Positions 23,476 through 35,200 of a stretch of DNA of 64,000 nt are shown here, piece after piece; position 1 is the stretch's first letter; the number at the start of each line of letters is the position of its first letter. Under the pieces are notes generated by a model. The model was not told the origin of the DNA and made no database searches. It was given only the letters and a program-made list of their open reading frames with translations. A program made the translations under genes and the position numbers. The stretch is from Gnetum montanum (taxonomy: Eukaryota; Streptophyta; Gnetopsida; Gnetales; Gnetaceae). The DNA lies in assembly GCA_015680685.1 (NCBI GenBank), contig MNCI01002328.1, forward strand, positions 1 to 64,000, in the 5' to 3' direction.

Positions 23476-25350
23476 ATGTCTCTCTCACAAGACTATGATA
23501 AGGCAAAAACTAGTAAGGTAATTCATTGGAGAACCAACAAATTATATGATGATGAAGATGAAGTTTGGAGTACTCAATCTTATGCAGGGGTCTCCTATGT
23601 ACATAAACGAAGACAACATCATCTCAACTCATAAATTCATAACCTATCTAGTGATGATGAACCCCTGCTATTGACTAAGAGCCTAATGCATATAAAAGAG
23701 GTTGTTTGAATCTCCCGTAGGCATCGTAAGGAAAGTCATCTACCTAGGCTTGATTTAAACAACTTTCCCAAGTTTTCAGGAGGCTATGATTTAGACCTGC
23801 AACATCATTTACAAGTCTTTCATGATGCTTGTGTCTAGAAAAATATTGATAATGGGTGGCAAAAACTTAAGCTCTTTCCTATGACACTCATTGGCCAAGC
23901 AAAAATATGGTACATGTCCTTAAGACCAAAATCAATTCGACATTGGCCGACAATGGTAGAACTCTTCAATGAAAGATATCAAACCTATGCAAGAGTGTCA
24001 GCCTTGAGGAGACAAATCCAAGAATGGAAACAAAGGCAACATGAACCTTGGCCTTAGAAAGATATTACTCTTTGTTAAACAAATGCCCAGGCCATGGGTT
24101 CTCCAAGGAAAGGCTAATGTATCACATCATGGATGGGCTCTGTAATGAAACAAGGGAGACCCTAGGGATGTATGCCCAAGGTCAACTATACAAGCTACGA
24201 ACCCACCAATTCCAAGAGCTTATCAAGCAAGTAGCAAAAGAAGAAGGAGAAATAGCTAAATGGGAGAGTGTTGAAAAATTTCAATAGGACCAAACTTTTG
24301 AAATAGCAAAGGTCCATGATCATGAAGAGGGGAAATCAACTCACCTCAAGGAGGTGGAATCATCTTCGCCAATACTATAATCACTAGATGAAATTGAGAC
24401 AACAATTAATAAGATGACGAAATGGGTGCATGAAAAGTGCAAAGAATATGCCAACATTATTAGAGGTGGAACTATGCTAAATCAAGAAATAAGACAGGAC
24501 ACCACACAACAATTAGAATGAAGGGTTGAAGACAATAAGAATAGAACTTCAACTGCAAATCACCTATATCAATGTAACGTTTGCTTGTACGATCACCCCA
24601 AAGGCCAATGCCCAATCTTGTCACATTTACATGAGCATTGGGGAGGGATGTTACATCCAAATTTCGTACAAAAATACTAGGTTCAACCACTGTGGCAAAA
24701 ACCCCAGTCGTGGGGGAGGCCATAGTCAACCTAGTCACACCCTTCATACCATCCGAACCTAAGCGCTTATTATGTCCAGCATCCTATTTCCCCAACTATA
24801 TCAACCTCCTCTACTTCCCCACACCGTTATCATTCTTTCAAGTACTATCCACCCATGTCCTCTCCAACAAGATCACCACCTCATGTTCCTTATACTTCTC
24901 CTTACCCTCCATATTCTCATCCTTCACCTCCTTCTACATCGCCACCAATAGTACCAGAAGGTTTTGCACCACAACACCAACCCACGAACATTACTTGTGC
25001 TGCTACTGTCAATAGCAGTGGAGGTCCTCCACAATCTCGAAAGCATCCTTTCTTTAGGCATGACCAAAGAAAGAGACAGCACACTTCCAAAACCACTGCA
25101 TCCTCCAACCTAGCACGAGTTCGATGTTATGATGCATCTTCTCCTTCAAACTCAACACCTCTTATTACCTTATCCAGGCCACCAATCAATACTCCAACAA
25201 CCATGTGGCCAAATGAATATAACCACATAGGGAGACATATTGATCCTTGCATACCAACTCATGGTCATGGGTGTCATAGTGGGTTAACTCCTTATCACAC
25301 GACTACATCTTATAATCTGCCCCACTATGTCAACTTTAATAAAGTGTGTG
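23476..25350 (+). pseudogene. Gag of element C
   Basis: Gag-type protein in decayed form on the plus strand, starting with MSLSQDYDKA. Landmarks: RLDLNNFPKFSGG, then KLFPMTLIGQAKIWYMSL, then SIRHWPTMVELFNERYQ and ALRRQIQEWKQRQHEP, and after a shift ERYYSLLNKCPGHGFSKERL. This order (LFPxTLxGxAxxWY, W..xxxxFxxxY, then a (L/C)PHHG-like block) is that of Athila-type gags. The end is proline-rich (24855-25100). The reading is cut at 25355 by element D. No protease, RT or integrase follows on either side of D. Confidence 0.7.
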
Positions 25351-25355
25351 CATCC

Positions 25356-26641
25356 TGTAACGACGGAAAACGTCGGCAGCTGGAAAATACCGAACAAATT
25401 TCTGTGTACACAATTCTAACCACAGATCCGCACAAGGGCTATGCTAAAAAAACGAATCCGCGGCACCCTGAACGGTCTTGTCGATCAGACAGGGACTTAC
25501 TAATCAGTAAACCAATGAATATCTCGTGGAACGATCTAATTCGAGGAATCGCAAAAACAAGGGGAAAACGATGTAGATGAATTGCAACGATGATAACGTT
25601 AAACACGATAAGAGGAGGCTGACATAAGAGAAAAACGAAGTTTCAAGATCTACGCTTTGACTTGAAAACTGTATATTTTTGTATATCTTGTTACACTGGG
25701 GAGACCCCGATTACCAGATGTAAAGTAAGCACAAAACAACAAGAAAACTGCCCAAACAGAAGTCCAATCTACCTCGTGGGCTAAAGCCGGGGTGCAAGGA
25801 AGGTCAAGCTCTGACGTCTACCGATCAACTGTTTCTGACCAATAGAGTCTTCCCCAGCAGAACGACTACTCCTGTGGACGGTGTTCAAAGCGAACTGTGC
25901 TCTGTTTCTACCGGAAGGTGATGCTGTCAACGGTTGCCAAAGCGCTGCTCTCTATATCTCCGCTCAGAAGTGGTAAGTGCTCCAGTGCTCAGAAAAAATG
26001 CCTTTTCGCTTCTCCGATTTGCCAACCCCCTGTATCTTTGTCAACTGGGGTATTTTTAGGCTACGATGCCCCATGGAAACGGCGCAACCCTGGTGACGTG
26101 TATCCCGAATGTTTCGGGTACTGTCGGTTTGACCATTTCTACGTCAAACTTCATGACTACGCACAATAAGCTCGTTTGCGTATTGTGCGTGTGAAGAAGA
26201 GGTGTACATCGAGCACGTTTCAACTATCTTTGAATGATATTACGCTCATTCACGCTGCGTTGCGTACATGAGCATATTACAACATGGAAACAATGGAGTC
26301 GCGCTATTTTACGCTCGCTTACACAGCCGTGCGTAATGAAGCGCAAACTATGTCTGGCTCGGCGACGCAATACGCTGTAATACGCTACGTTGCGTAATGA
26401 GCGTAAAATGTATCATATAATACGTTGCGTTGCGTAACGAGCGTAAAAATGATTTATCTACGCACCAAAGAAAGTTGATCTGTTGCACTACTCTAGACTT
26501 TGCTTTTGCCCTTTTGTAAAGCTCATTATGCTGTCGTGCGTAATAGAGCGTAAACTTGTCCTTGAAGAAAAGTTGAGATGTGCCCTCGTCTGAATTGCGA
26601 ATCTTTGCCCGAGGACGACTCACAATTTTCACGGTGTTTCA
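25356..26641 (-). mobile_element. 3' LTR of Tat-lineage element D
   Basis: TGTAACGACG ... GTGTTTCA, 1286 bp, the same length as the other copy at 40699-41984. Target duplication CATCC at 25351-25355 and 41985-41989. By eye the first 300 bases differ by about 4%, mostly transitions at CpG. The minus-strand TATA box seen in the 5' LTR is altered here (TATTTTTAG instead of TATTTATAG at 26051-26059). GCGTAA/TTACGC words fill 26160-26560. Confidence 0.95.
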
Positions 26642-27733
26642 ATGGCCCCTCTTTGTTGACGGTTGGAGGGCTTGCCCGAAAGACGTCGACAAAGAATGCG
26701 AAACACCGGACTGGTAGAAGCAAGAATAGCGTCCATCCATGGCTACTCAGGAGTTGCCCTATCAACATGGAAGCGCAAACCTGGGGAAATGGGAGATAAA
26801 ACAACATAGTAGGAAATAGATTCGGGGAAGACATAAGATAGGTGAGGATGGTGGGAACATGGAATACGCTTACGGAACACATAGAAATGTACGCACGCGT
26901 ATGTCAACAAGAATGCTTTTAGACGAGCGCAGCGTGTCACCCTGAGATCTCTCTATCACTGATTATAGCAAGAATGCTTGTAGAAGGAGCATTGCGCGTC
27001 ACTTTTGCGATATCTCTGCCAATGTGAGCGTGGAAAAGGGATACCTGCGTATGTAGCTTTTGCGTATGGGGAGCGGGTGGTGGGGATGAAAGGAAATAGG
27101 CATGCAGTTCTAGGTGGTCGGGCAAACCTGAGCAACCATCTCAAAACGCTGTTGTTCTTCACCGCTCAGATGTATGCACCTTTGAATGACATGCTCCAAA
27201 GCAAGTGACCTGCAACCACAAGAGAAAATAGAGGACACCATTGCTCATGTGAACAAGAGGCAAGATTGACGAAACGAGCACCGTTTGATGTGAGATGGAG
27301 CGATTTGGCCATGAAGAAGGAGTTGGAGCATGAGGGCAGAGCCACCAATCCTGACAATTGGCCTAGCATATCTTCGCCAAAAGGCATCAGACACAGTGCA
27401 GCTAACTAGTTGTATAGGAATCTAGCTAGATGAATTTGCGAAGCCAGTGTCCGATAGCGATGATCGGCGGAGGTTCCTGAGGTCACTGTCAATGAGGATT
27501 TCGTCGGGGCTCCGGCTGTCAAGACTAAACTCTCAGAGGTACCACCGCTGCAGTGGACACAGCGGCAGCATCTTCGAGGGATCAGTAAGATGCCCCTCAG
27601 CTCATCCGAGGAATCAGTAGGATGCCGGTGGGGTGGCGACGCTGGGACTGTCCCAGTATCCCACCTCATTGTTTGTGCAACTGTATAGAGATGATCACGC
27701 TTGCTTGATTTACATGTCAGCAGTCTGCAAGTC
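26642..27733. other. Element D 3' untranslated region with polypurine tract
   Basis: Next to the LTR the minus strand reads AAAGAGGGGCCAT, a fitting polypurine tract. The rest, to the repeat array at 27734, has no convincing reading frame. It is richer in G+C than the DNA outside D. Confidence 0.6.
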
Positions 27734-28119
27734 CCAGTTTTAAGTCCTGGTAGACTGCCGTTACTGGTTTTAAGTCTCAACAGACCATGGTGCCAGTTTA
27801 AAGTCTGGGCGGACCGAGAAGTGCTAGTTTTACGTTGTAGCCGACGGTGGTATGTCTGATTTATGGTCTCAGCAGACCGTGCTATGGATGTCAGTTTCAT
27901 GTCATGACCCATGGACAGATCTGTGCTAGTTTTACGTCTCAGCAGATGGCTACTTACCTGTGTCAGTTTAGCATCATGGCGGACACGTGCAAGAGATGCT
28001 AGTTTTTCATCTTGGCGGACCTGTACAACATTGCCATTTTTTTGTCGTAGCGGACGGTCACAACATGCCAGTTTAGCGTCGTGGCGGACGATGGGTGCCA
28101 GTTTAGCGTCATAGCGGAC
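27734..28119 (+). repeat. Array of ~12 copies of a 22-bp core with variable spacers
   Basis: About twelve direct copies of a core close to CCAGTTTAGCGTC-N4-GCGGAC are separated by unrelated 7-16 bp spacers. The copies nearest the integrase (28048-28119) are most alike; those toward 27734 drift (AGTTTTAAGTC, CAGCAGAC). The same core appears four times at 36231-36450 and once near 31773, all in the same orientation. It is not coding. Confidence 0.8.
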
Positions 28120-28158
28120 GTGGTGTGCCATACCTACTCGTTCACACCGGAGACACTG

Positions 28159-29562
28159 CTAGATGTAATACCTTTTAAGATATACATGATTTACAGGGTT
28201 TGGTAGTGTGTTATCGTCGATGTCTGCTAGCCTGAATGCTCCGTTGGTGTACGCGTCTGTCACCAAGAAAGGGCCCTCCCAGTTCACAGAGAATTTGCCT
28301 ACTCGTTCGCGAATGGCTTTGAGAACGAGATCTCCCTTCTTGATCGGGCGCTGCTGAAGGTTGTGATGATGCTTCTGTCTCTGTTTATGTTGATATGTCT
28401 CAATCGTGTCAAGAGCCTATATTCGCTTCTCTTCCAATGAATCCAAATCCATTATCCGAGACTCGGCATGTTGAGCCTCATTTATAATGGTAGAGAGGAC
28501 TATTCTCAGAGAAGGAATTTGCAACTCGAGAGGCAGCACTGCTTCAGATCCGTAAACCAGGCTATAGGGCGTACCGCCCGTAGCCGTCCTACATGTAGTA
28601 CGATACGCCCAAAGCACGTAGAGGATTTGTTCGTGCCACCGTCTTTTGTTGCTCTTGAGCATTTTCTTGAGCAAATTGATGATCACTTTGTTCATTGCTT
28701 CAGCTTGACCATTCGCTTACGGGTAATAAGGGGAGAAAAAAGATTGTCTAATGCCCAGGTTATCATAGAAGGATTTGGTTTCCGTACTACTAAACTGTGG
28801 CCCATTGTCAGTCATGATAGTCATTGGGAGACCAAATCTGGTTACGATATTGTCCAGGATAAAATGGCAAACTTGTTGGGATGTGATTTTCCGCAGGGGG
28901 ACAACTTCTACCCACTTCGTGAAGTACTCAGTAGCGGTAATAATGAAGCTGTGCCCTGAAGAAGATTTCGGCGTGATAGGGCCTATAATCTCAAGTCTCC
29001 ATCGTTGGAATGGCCATGTTATCTGCGTTGTATATAATTCTGTAGGTGACACGTGTATGAGATTCGCGTGACGCTGACACGTGTCACAGGTTTTAACCTT
29101 CATCAGGCAATCTTTTTCCATGCGTGGCCAATAGTACCCTAAACGACGAATTTTTAGGGCCATAGCTCGGGGTGCTACGTGGCCGCCGCACAGTCCCTCG
29201 TGAACCTCGTCGATTATATGCTGCGTTTGGCTTCTATCGACGCAGGTAAGCAACACGCCATCAAAAGAGCGTCTACAAAGAGTACTGTCTCCTACGATGA
29301 CGTATTGCCTAGCCCGCATGCGAATCGCATCTTTCTGTGAGCGTGTCAATTGAGGCGGTAGCTCACCCTATAGAAGGTAAGTCTTAATGTCATCGTACCA
29401 TTCAGGTGCGCTTTCCTCAAGAATAGAAGATATTTGCGCTGCCTGAATGATAGGATCTACGCAGTCTGTTATCAATGCAGGGCAGGTGTCAAACAGGTGT
29501 GAAGGCACGTTCAGAGCCAGTGTTGCCAGTGCGTCGGCCAGTGTGTTATCTGTGCGTGGCAT
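28159..29562 (-). pseudogene. Integrase of element D
   Basis: Minus strand, one frame with three in-frame stops. The zinc-binding part is present: HEGLCGGHVAP, then CDTCQRHAN (H-H-C-C). In the catalytic core the first Asp, normally in WGLDIVGP, is Glu (WRLEIIGPI); the second is kept (MTDNGPQFSS); the third, Glu, is kept in NGQAEAMNK. The C-terminal part reads KKGDLVLKAIRERVGKF and WEGPFLV and ends at a TAG at 28159-28161. Stops at YYP/ANGQAE and KRI/ALDTIE fit CAA or CAG changed to a stop. It would splice cDNA into the host genome. Upstream, LADALATLA is the tether from RNase H; the frame shifts between 29562 and 29655. Confidence 0.85.
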
Positions 29563-29654
29563 GTGTTGGGCATCGGTGGTCGCGAATCATCTCAGAAGAT
29601 CTTTAGCCCTATCGCAGTAGGGCTGCAAATGTACAGCCTTGCAGGCGTAGACTC

Positions 29655-31658
29655 CTATGATCTGATTATGACAAGCATCGAATTGCCCCTAATCGCCAGG
29701 TGTCGAACATCAAGTTCACTGGCAGTTAGTAATCCCCTGAGGAGTCCCTCATACTCTGCCACATTGTTTGTACAGGGGAAGGTCAAGCGATAAGCGTGGA
29801 AACACACATCCTCAGGCGATAGCGTAATAACAGTGGCAGCACTACCACCTCTAGCAATTGAAGCTCCGTTGAAATACAACATTGCTTCGGGGCCTGTCAA
29901 TACAGGGCTTAGACTATGTACATGTCCATCGGGAAATTCTGGTTCTATGGTTGCGTGATTGTTGATTGGTGACGTGACTAACTGGTCAGCTATCGCTTGG
30001 CCTTTCGTAGATGATTGGCCAATATAATACAGGTCAAATTCTGCGGTGATAGCCTTCCAACGAGCGATCCTGCTGCTCTCATATAAGTTATGCGTAATGG
30101 TCCTAAGGATGTTATTTTTACAAATGATGTTAACCTGGCTATGGAAAAGGTAATGTCTACACTTTTTGAGCGTAAAAACTAATGCTAGATAATTACGCTC
30201 GATTTCATTATACCTCGTTTCATACGCATATAGAGCATGGCTCAAGTAATAGATGGGCACTTCCGACCCATCATCCCTTCTTTGACAAAGCAATGCCGCT
30301 AACGCTACGTCCGAAGTAGCGAGGTAAATGAAAAATGGTAAGTCCCTTTGTGGCGGGAAAACTGTTGGTAGATGTTGCAATTCCAATTTCAAACTATCAA
30401 ACGCGCGCTGGAAATCTTCTGTCCATTCGAAATTAACCCCCTTTTTGAGAAGGTGCTGCATAGGGTGCAGCTTATCGGTTAATCTCGAGATGAATCGGCG
30501 TATGAACTATAGTCGTCCCTATAACCGGCATAATTGCTTGAGATCTGTAGGAGGCGCTAACCCGACAATGGCTTTGACCTTATCAGGGTCAACCTGTATG
30601 CCGGTTTCTGACACCACAAAACCCAGCATGCGTCCGGTTTTGACACCAAATACGCACTTCTTTGGATTAAGCTGGAGCTCGTACTTAGATCATCTTTTGA
30701 GGACTAAGTCCAGGTCTTCTAAGTGATCCCCGGACTTCCAAGACTTGACAGCTATATCGTCTACGTAATCATTCAGTTTCCCCAAGAGGTAGTCGCTAAA
30801 GATGTATGTCATGGCTCGTTGATACGTCGCTCCGACGTTCTTTAGACCAAAAGGCATCATAGTGTAGCAAAAGGTGCCCCAGGGCATCATGAATGTCGTG
30901 GTCAGTTGATGCTCTAGGTTGATGCGGATTTGGTTATAGCCTGAGAAACCATCCATGAAGGATAGAAGCGCATGCCCAACTATCATGTCGACTAGCTGGT
31001 CGATACTCGGCAACGGGAAGTTATCCTTGATTGTGGCCTTGTTCAAATCGCGGAAGTCTATGCAGATGCGTATGCTCCTGGTCTTCTTCGGCACGACTAC
31101 AATGTTAGACACCCAGCCCGAGTAATCGACTGCACGGATGAAACCAGCCTGATACAGTTTGGTAATTTCATCACGCACAGCTAGCGCGATCTCTGGCTTG
31201 ATTTTGCGTGTCTTTTTCCTGACTGCTTTAATCTGTGGGTCTAAGATGATGTTATGCTGGATCAATCTGAGATCGAGTCCAGGCATATCTTCATACGACC
31301 ATGCGAAGACTGTAATGTTGTCTTGCAGGACCTACTTTATAGCATCGTGCGTGTTTTCGTCTAATAAGGAACTGACCTTAAGCGTTTTGGGTTCACCTTT
31401 ATGCATAACGATAGAGACCTCGTTAATGGGGTCCTTGGTTATATCTCCAACCTCCAGGTCTAGCGTGCACGTCGACTGTTCTGGCCATTCTGGGGAAGTT
31501 TTTGACACTGCTATGGTTACGCCGTCCGAAGGGGAACTAATGTCTAAAAGTGTAGCGTCAAGCTGCCTAACTACCCTCCCGTATGGGCCTATTAGAGTTA
31601 AGGGTGCTGAGAGGGTGGCGTCCATTTGTTGATTGCCCTGCAAAACCGCCAAGAGCAT
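29655..31658 (-). pseudogene. Reverse transcriptase and two RNase H domains of element D
   Basis: Minus strand. RT starts after MPGLDLRLIQHNI: CIDFRDLNKATIKDNFPLP, then SFMDGFSGYNQIRI and MMPFGLKNVGATYQRAM, catalytic NDYVDDIAVKS. Stops follow LVLKR and near 30530. RNase H is at 30461-29900 (PIYYLSHALYAYETRYNEIE). A second, archaeal-type RNase H follows at 29900-29655: YFNGASIARGGSA, then TNNVAEYEGLLRGLL and RGNSMLVI. Two RNase H domains in a row mark the Tat lineage (Ogre/Tat). Both Asp residues expected in the second domain (YFDGAS, GDSxL) are Asn. On the minus strand a strong acceptor-like site (GGTTTTGCAG) lies at 31647-31638, in phase with this frame. Confidence 0.85.
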
Positions 31659-32235
31659 GAAGAATTAGGAGAAGGATGACACGATGTTTGCTAAACATGG
31701 AAAGCTAGCAAGATTTTGAATATTGTAAAACCGGCTGTAATCAATGCGACCCGATTACGAGGCGATAAGATGTGGTAGTTTAAAGTCATTTCGGACAGTG
31801 GTGCGTGCGATATCAGCCGCATTAATATCTTGATTTTCGGGTTCCGTTTNNNNNNNNNNNNNNNNNNNNNNNNNNNNNNNNNNNNNNNNNNNNNNNNNNN
31901 NNNNNNNNNNNNNNNNNNNNNNNNNNNNNNNNNNNNNNNNNNNNNNNNNNNNNNNNNNNNNNNNNNNNNNNNNNNNNNNNNNNNNNNNNNNNNNNNATCT
32001 CTCGCATGCTTATTTTGTTTTAATGTTTATGTTTCATAGTGTCTTCTGCGTGAATGTGAGTTGCAAATTATGGACCTCAGGTTAATGCGAGGGTTTGATG
32101 GGGGGTGCGTCCATTGCCGTTGTCAGAGACGAACCTTGCGTTATTACAAGGGTTTGGGCAATTTTGGCGTGGATAAGTAGGCGTAGTTTGTAAAATTTCT
32201 ATATTAGTCATGCAAAACTGTAAACGTAGGCATTA
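31659..32235. other. Upstream region of the antisense gene, with 147-base gap
   Basis: Ns fill 31850-31996. At about 31772-31792 stands a single copy of D's recurrent motif (TAGTTTAAAGTC-N4-CGGAC). Any promoter or first exon of the plus-strand gene would lie here or in the gap. A possible acceptor (CTGCTGTACAG) ends at 32262, so exon 1 as drawn may be only the downstream part of a longer 5' end. Confidence 0.5.
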
Positions 32236-35200
32236 ATGTATGTACTGGGTCTGCTGTACAGGATTATGCTAAAACCCATTCTGATTGTGTTGGACATTGT
32301 GGGGGTCTTCTGCTGTATAAACCCCATCATCCCCAATGTCCCTCCCCCGCACATGTGGTTGCAAGGGAAGGCCGTATGGTTTCGACGGGGTGCGCTGGAG
32401 TTTCTGCAGTTCTTGCTACGCAACTACAGCGTTATTGTATGGTCTAACCTGTCTGGTGATATCGTCGGTGCTCTTTTGGAGCACCTGCTGGCGGGCTCTG
32501 CGCAAGGGATTCTAGCCTTTTTGACAGACGGGGCCATCGATACGAGCCATCCCAAGGACCGAGAGCTTAGCGCCCGGGGCTTAAGGAGCTTAAACTGGAT
32601 CTGGGAAATGGCTCAATTCAGCTGTTATCATGCATATAACATGCTATTCGTGGCTCGCCATGTCTTGACCTGTTTCCAGAACCCATAAGGCACGGTGTAC
32701 TACGCAGGCGGGTAAGCGGATTTTATTAACTGTCTATGTTTTTTGTTGTTGTTGTTATATGTCTGTTATCGATGTGCAATGTAAGAAAAGCCTAGGTGCA
32801 ACAAATGTAAGATAAGTCGATGTTGTATGGTACAAGTTTTTTATCCATGACAACAGGTTGGTCGGAAATGGAGATACGTTGTCATGGGCCGAAACGGCGA
32901 TAATGGCATTTACCTCAACTAGTAACGTGCGCGCCGATGTTATAGGGCAAATTGGCTTTGACATGCGTGAGTACCCCACTCGCTATGCTAAGGCTTTTGA
33001 GAATTGCCAGAGACTCGGGTGGCTGCACGATGACTGGACCTTAGATCCGCCCCTTATCGTTGAGGACGTCCAGAGGAACTTGTCGCCATTTCCTTTGCCA
33101 TTCGGACCTGGTAAGTCTGTTATATTGCGTAATATCGTTGTAAATTATGGATGTTGTGTAATAGTGTTTTGGTTTGACTTGTGTTTCACGTTGTTTAGTT
33201 AGGGAATCCCGGGAGATTACCCTTACAACTTTCGGCCGCGAGGCGAACGCTATCCTCTTTCGCTATGGCAACATCAAGGACGCACAATGCTGGCTCGGCC
33301 ACTCGGCGGCCCCAATCGCGATGACCTCCAAGATCCGAGCAGCAGGGCTAATGCACCTATTTTTGGCTGCGACTCCTGATGTCCCCACCAGTGAAATGCT
33401 AACCCTGGTCAACTCCTTCAACGAAAAGGTAGAGCATTTCTGCACGCGCGTACACAACGTACGCGTAAGTTTTGACATTGACGCTCCGCTCTTCACGGAC
33501 CTGTTCGGCGTCCCTTCGGATGGCCCTCCTGTAAGTGAGAAGGCGAAGAGGAGCGCTGCCTTCCAGGATTGGCTGAAGGAGTGGGTGAGGATCCCGAAGG
33601 AGATGAAAGGGTTTCCATGTGAAAAATTCAAGATGAGCGCTACTAAGACGCTTTATCCCCTTTTCCGGGCCCGGACCTTCCCCAAAACTCTCTCGCAGGG
33701 GAAGTTCTTTTCTGTAGAACAGACCCGTATTATGCAAGAGGTTCTGGAGGAGGGGACCCAGTTTAATTGGGCAAGCTATTTTGCCAAGGGACTGCGTAAT
33801 GAGATGATCAAGCTTCGCAAGAAGCTTGAGTCCCGTTTCAACGTGCATTACGCCTTCTTCATAGCTTGCCTCCGGCGGTTTGTTGAGTTTCGGGTCATCC
33901 AAAGGAATGGGGTTTGGGCGCAGCAAGACCGAGACCAGCTGTCCAGACCTTGGATTGCCCACATCCTCAGCACTACTCGTGGGCAGGATCAGCCGGAAGG
34001 GATCGGGGAGTCGCTGTCTATAACGACCAAGGGTTTGGCGGTGCCCCAAGTGCGAGGCCTCGACAGCGTGGGCGGGATAATGCCCACTTACACCGGCGAT
34101 GCCTCGCGAGGGAAACGCTTGGCGGAAGAAATTGTGGAACCTGAAGCTCGGCATAAAAGGCTCCGCCTAGCCGAGGCCCCTGGGGGTGACGCAGGCAAAA
34201 TCGTGGTGGTCAAAGTTCAACGGAGTAAGCCTCCGCCTGGTAAGCATGAAGGAATTGTATTACGCAATGTTTGTTTAGGTGTTTTGGAATGATATGCTAA
34301 TGTGCTGTAATATGGCCAGTAAAAGTTACAAAGGGGCTGACCCCTGAAACAGGGGCAGTAGTATTACGTCGTCGGGAGGGGGCCTCAATTTTGGAAGAAG
34401 AGGCCCCAGCTGTTGGCGTGAGCCGTGCGCAGGCTCTGGTGCATGAGGAGGCCCTGGCTACTAGCGGGAGCCGTGCACAGGACCGGGTACTTGAAGAGGC
34501 CACGGTCACCGGAACTAACAACGCACAGACTCAAGTGCGTGAACAGGGAGAGGGGACGGAAGATGTTGGCGAAGTTGCCACTGTCACCGGTAAAGGTAAT
34601 GAATGTGTTAGCGAGTTTGCAGGATTTTATTAATAGATGGATTTTCTAACTGGATTAGGCTACAGGAGCAGAGGAGGTGTCCACGTCTGCGGCTATGAGT
34701 AGAGCGTGGAGAGACTTCCCTGACAAGTTTACCTTCATGGAAGGCGTTGTCAGTGACATGATCGAGCGTCTGGAGCACGTGGAACCTGGAGCTGGTACAT
34801 TATGGTCGTAATAAGTTTGTGATATCGTATAGTGGTAATATGTCATCAATGCTGGTGATTATTTCTGTTAGGAGCTCGCCTCCGATGGGATCCCACGGAG
34901 TCCATTGATCTGGACATAGTGGAGCCACCATCCGATGAAGCAGCCGTGCCACGACACATTTATGAGGAACTATGTAAATGTGCGTTACGCTCGACACGCT
35001 CTTTATGGGAAAGTAGAGGCGTAAATGAAAATCTATGGAAAAGGTTGCAGAGGTCAGAAAAGAGGGTTGATTCTCTGTCCAAAGAGGTCGGAGACTTGAA
35101 ATCACAGTGCAAATTCCTACAGGCGCGAGCGACAGGGGATGAAGACTGGCGTACCGCTGTTGTCGACCACTCCCGGTACTGGACAACCATCAAGAATAGC

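Noticed and set aside
24855-25580. Plus-strand frame of 241 codons
   Set aside because: Starts in C's proline-rich gag end and runs across the 25356 boundary into D's LTR; a chimera created by insertion. A similar 86-codon frame starting inside D at 40663 recurs in the other LTR.
27734-28119. CRISPR-like pattern of repeats and spacers
   Set aside because: Eukaryotic retroelement context, degenerate 22-bp cores and short spacers of uneven length. Kept as a motif array, not CRISPR.
27406-28131. Long minus-strand open frame (241 codons) over the motif array
   Set aside because: Its repeated Arg/Asp/Lys/Leu pattern is just the translation of the repeats, and it has no domain.
31822-32039. Open frames passing through the second N block
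   Set aside because: Same reason; no support from sequence.
33263-34154. Long minus-strand frames opposite exon 3 of the antisense gene
   Set aside because: Shadow frames. The spliced plus-strand model explains the region and the minus frames have no retroelement motif.
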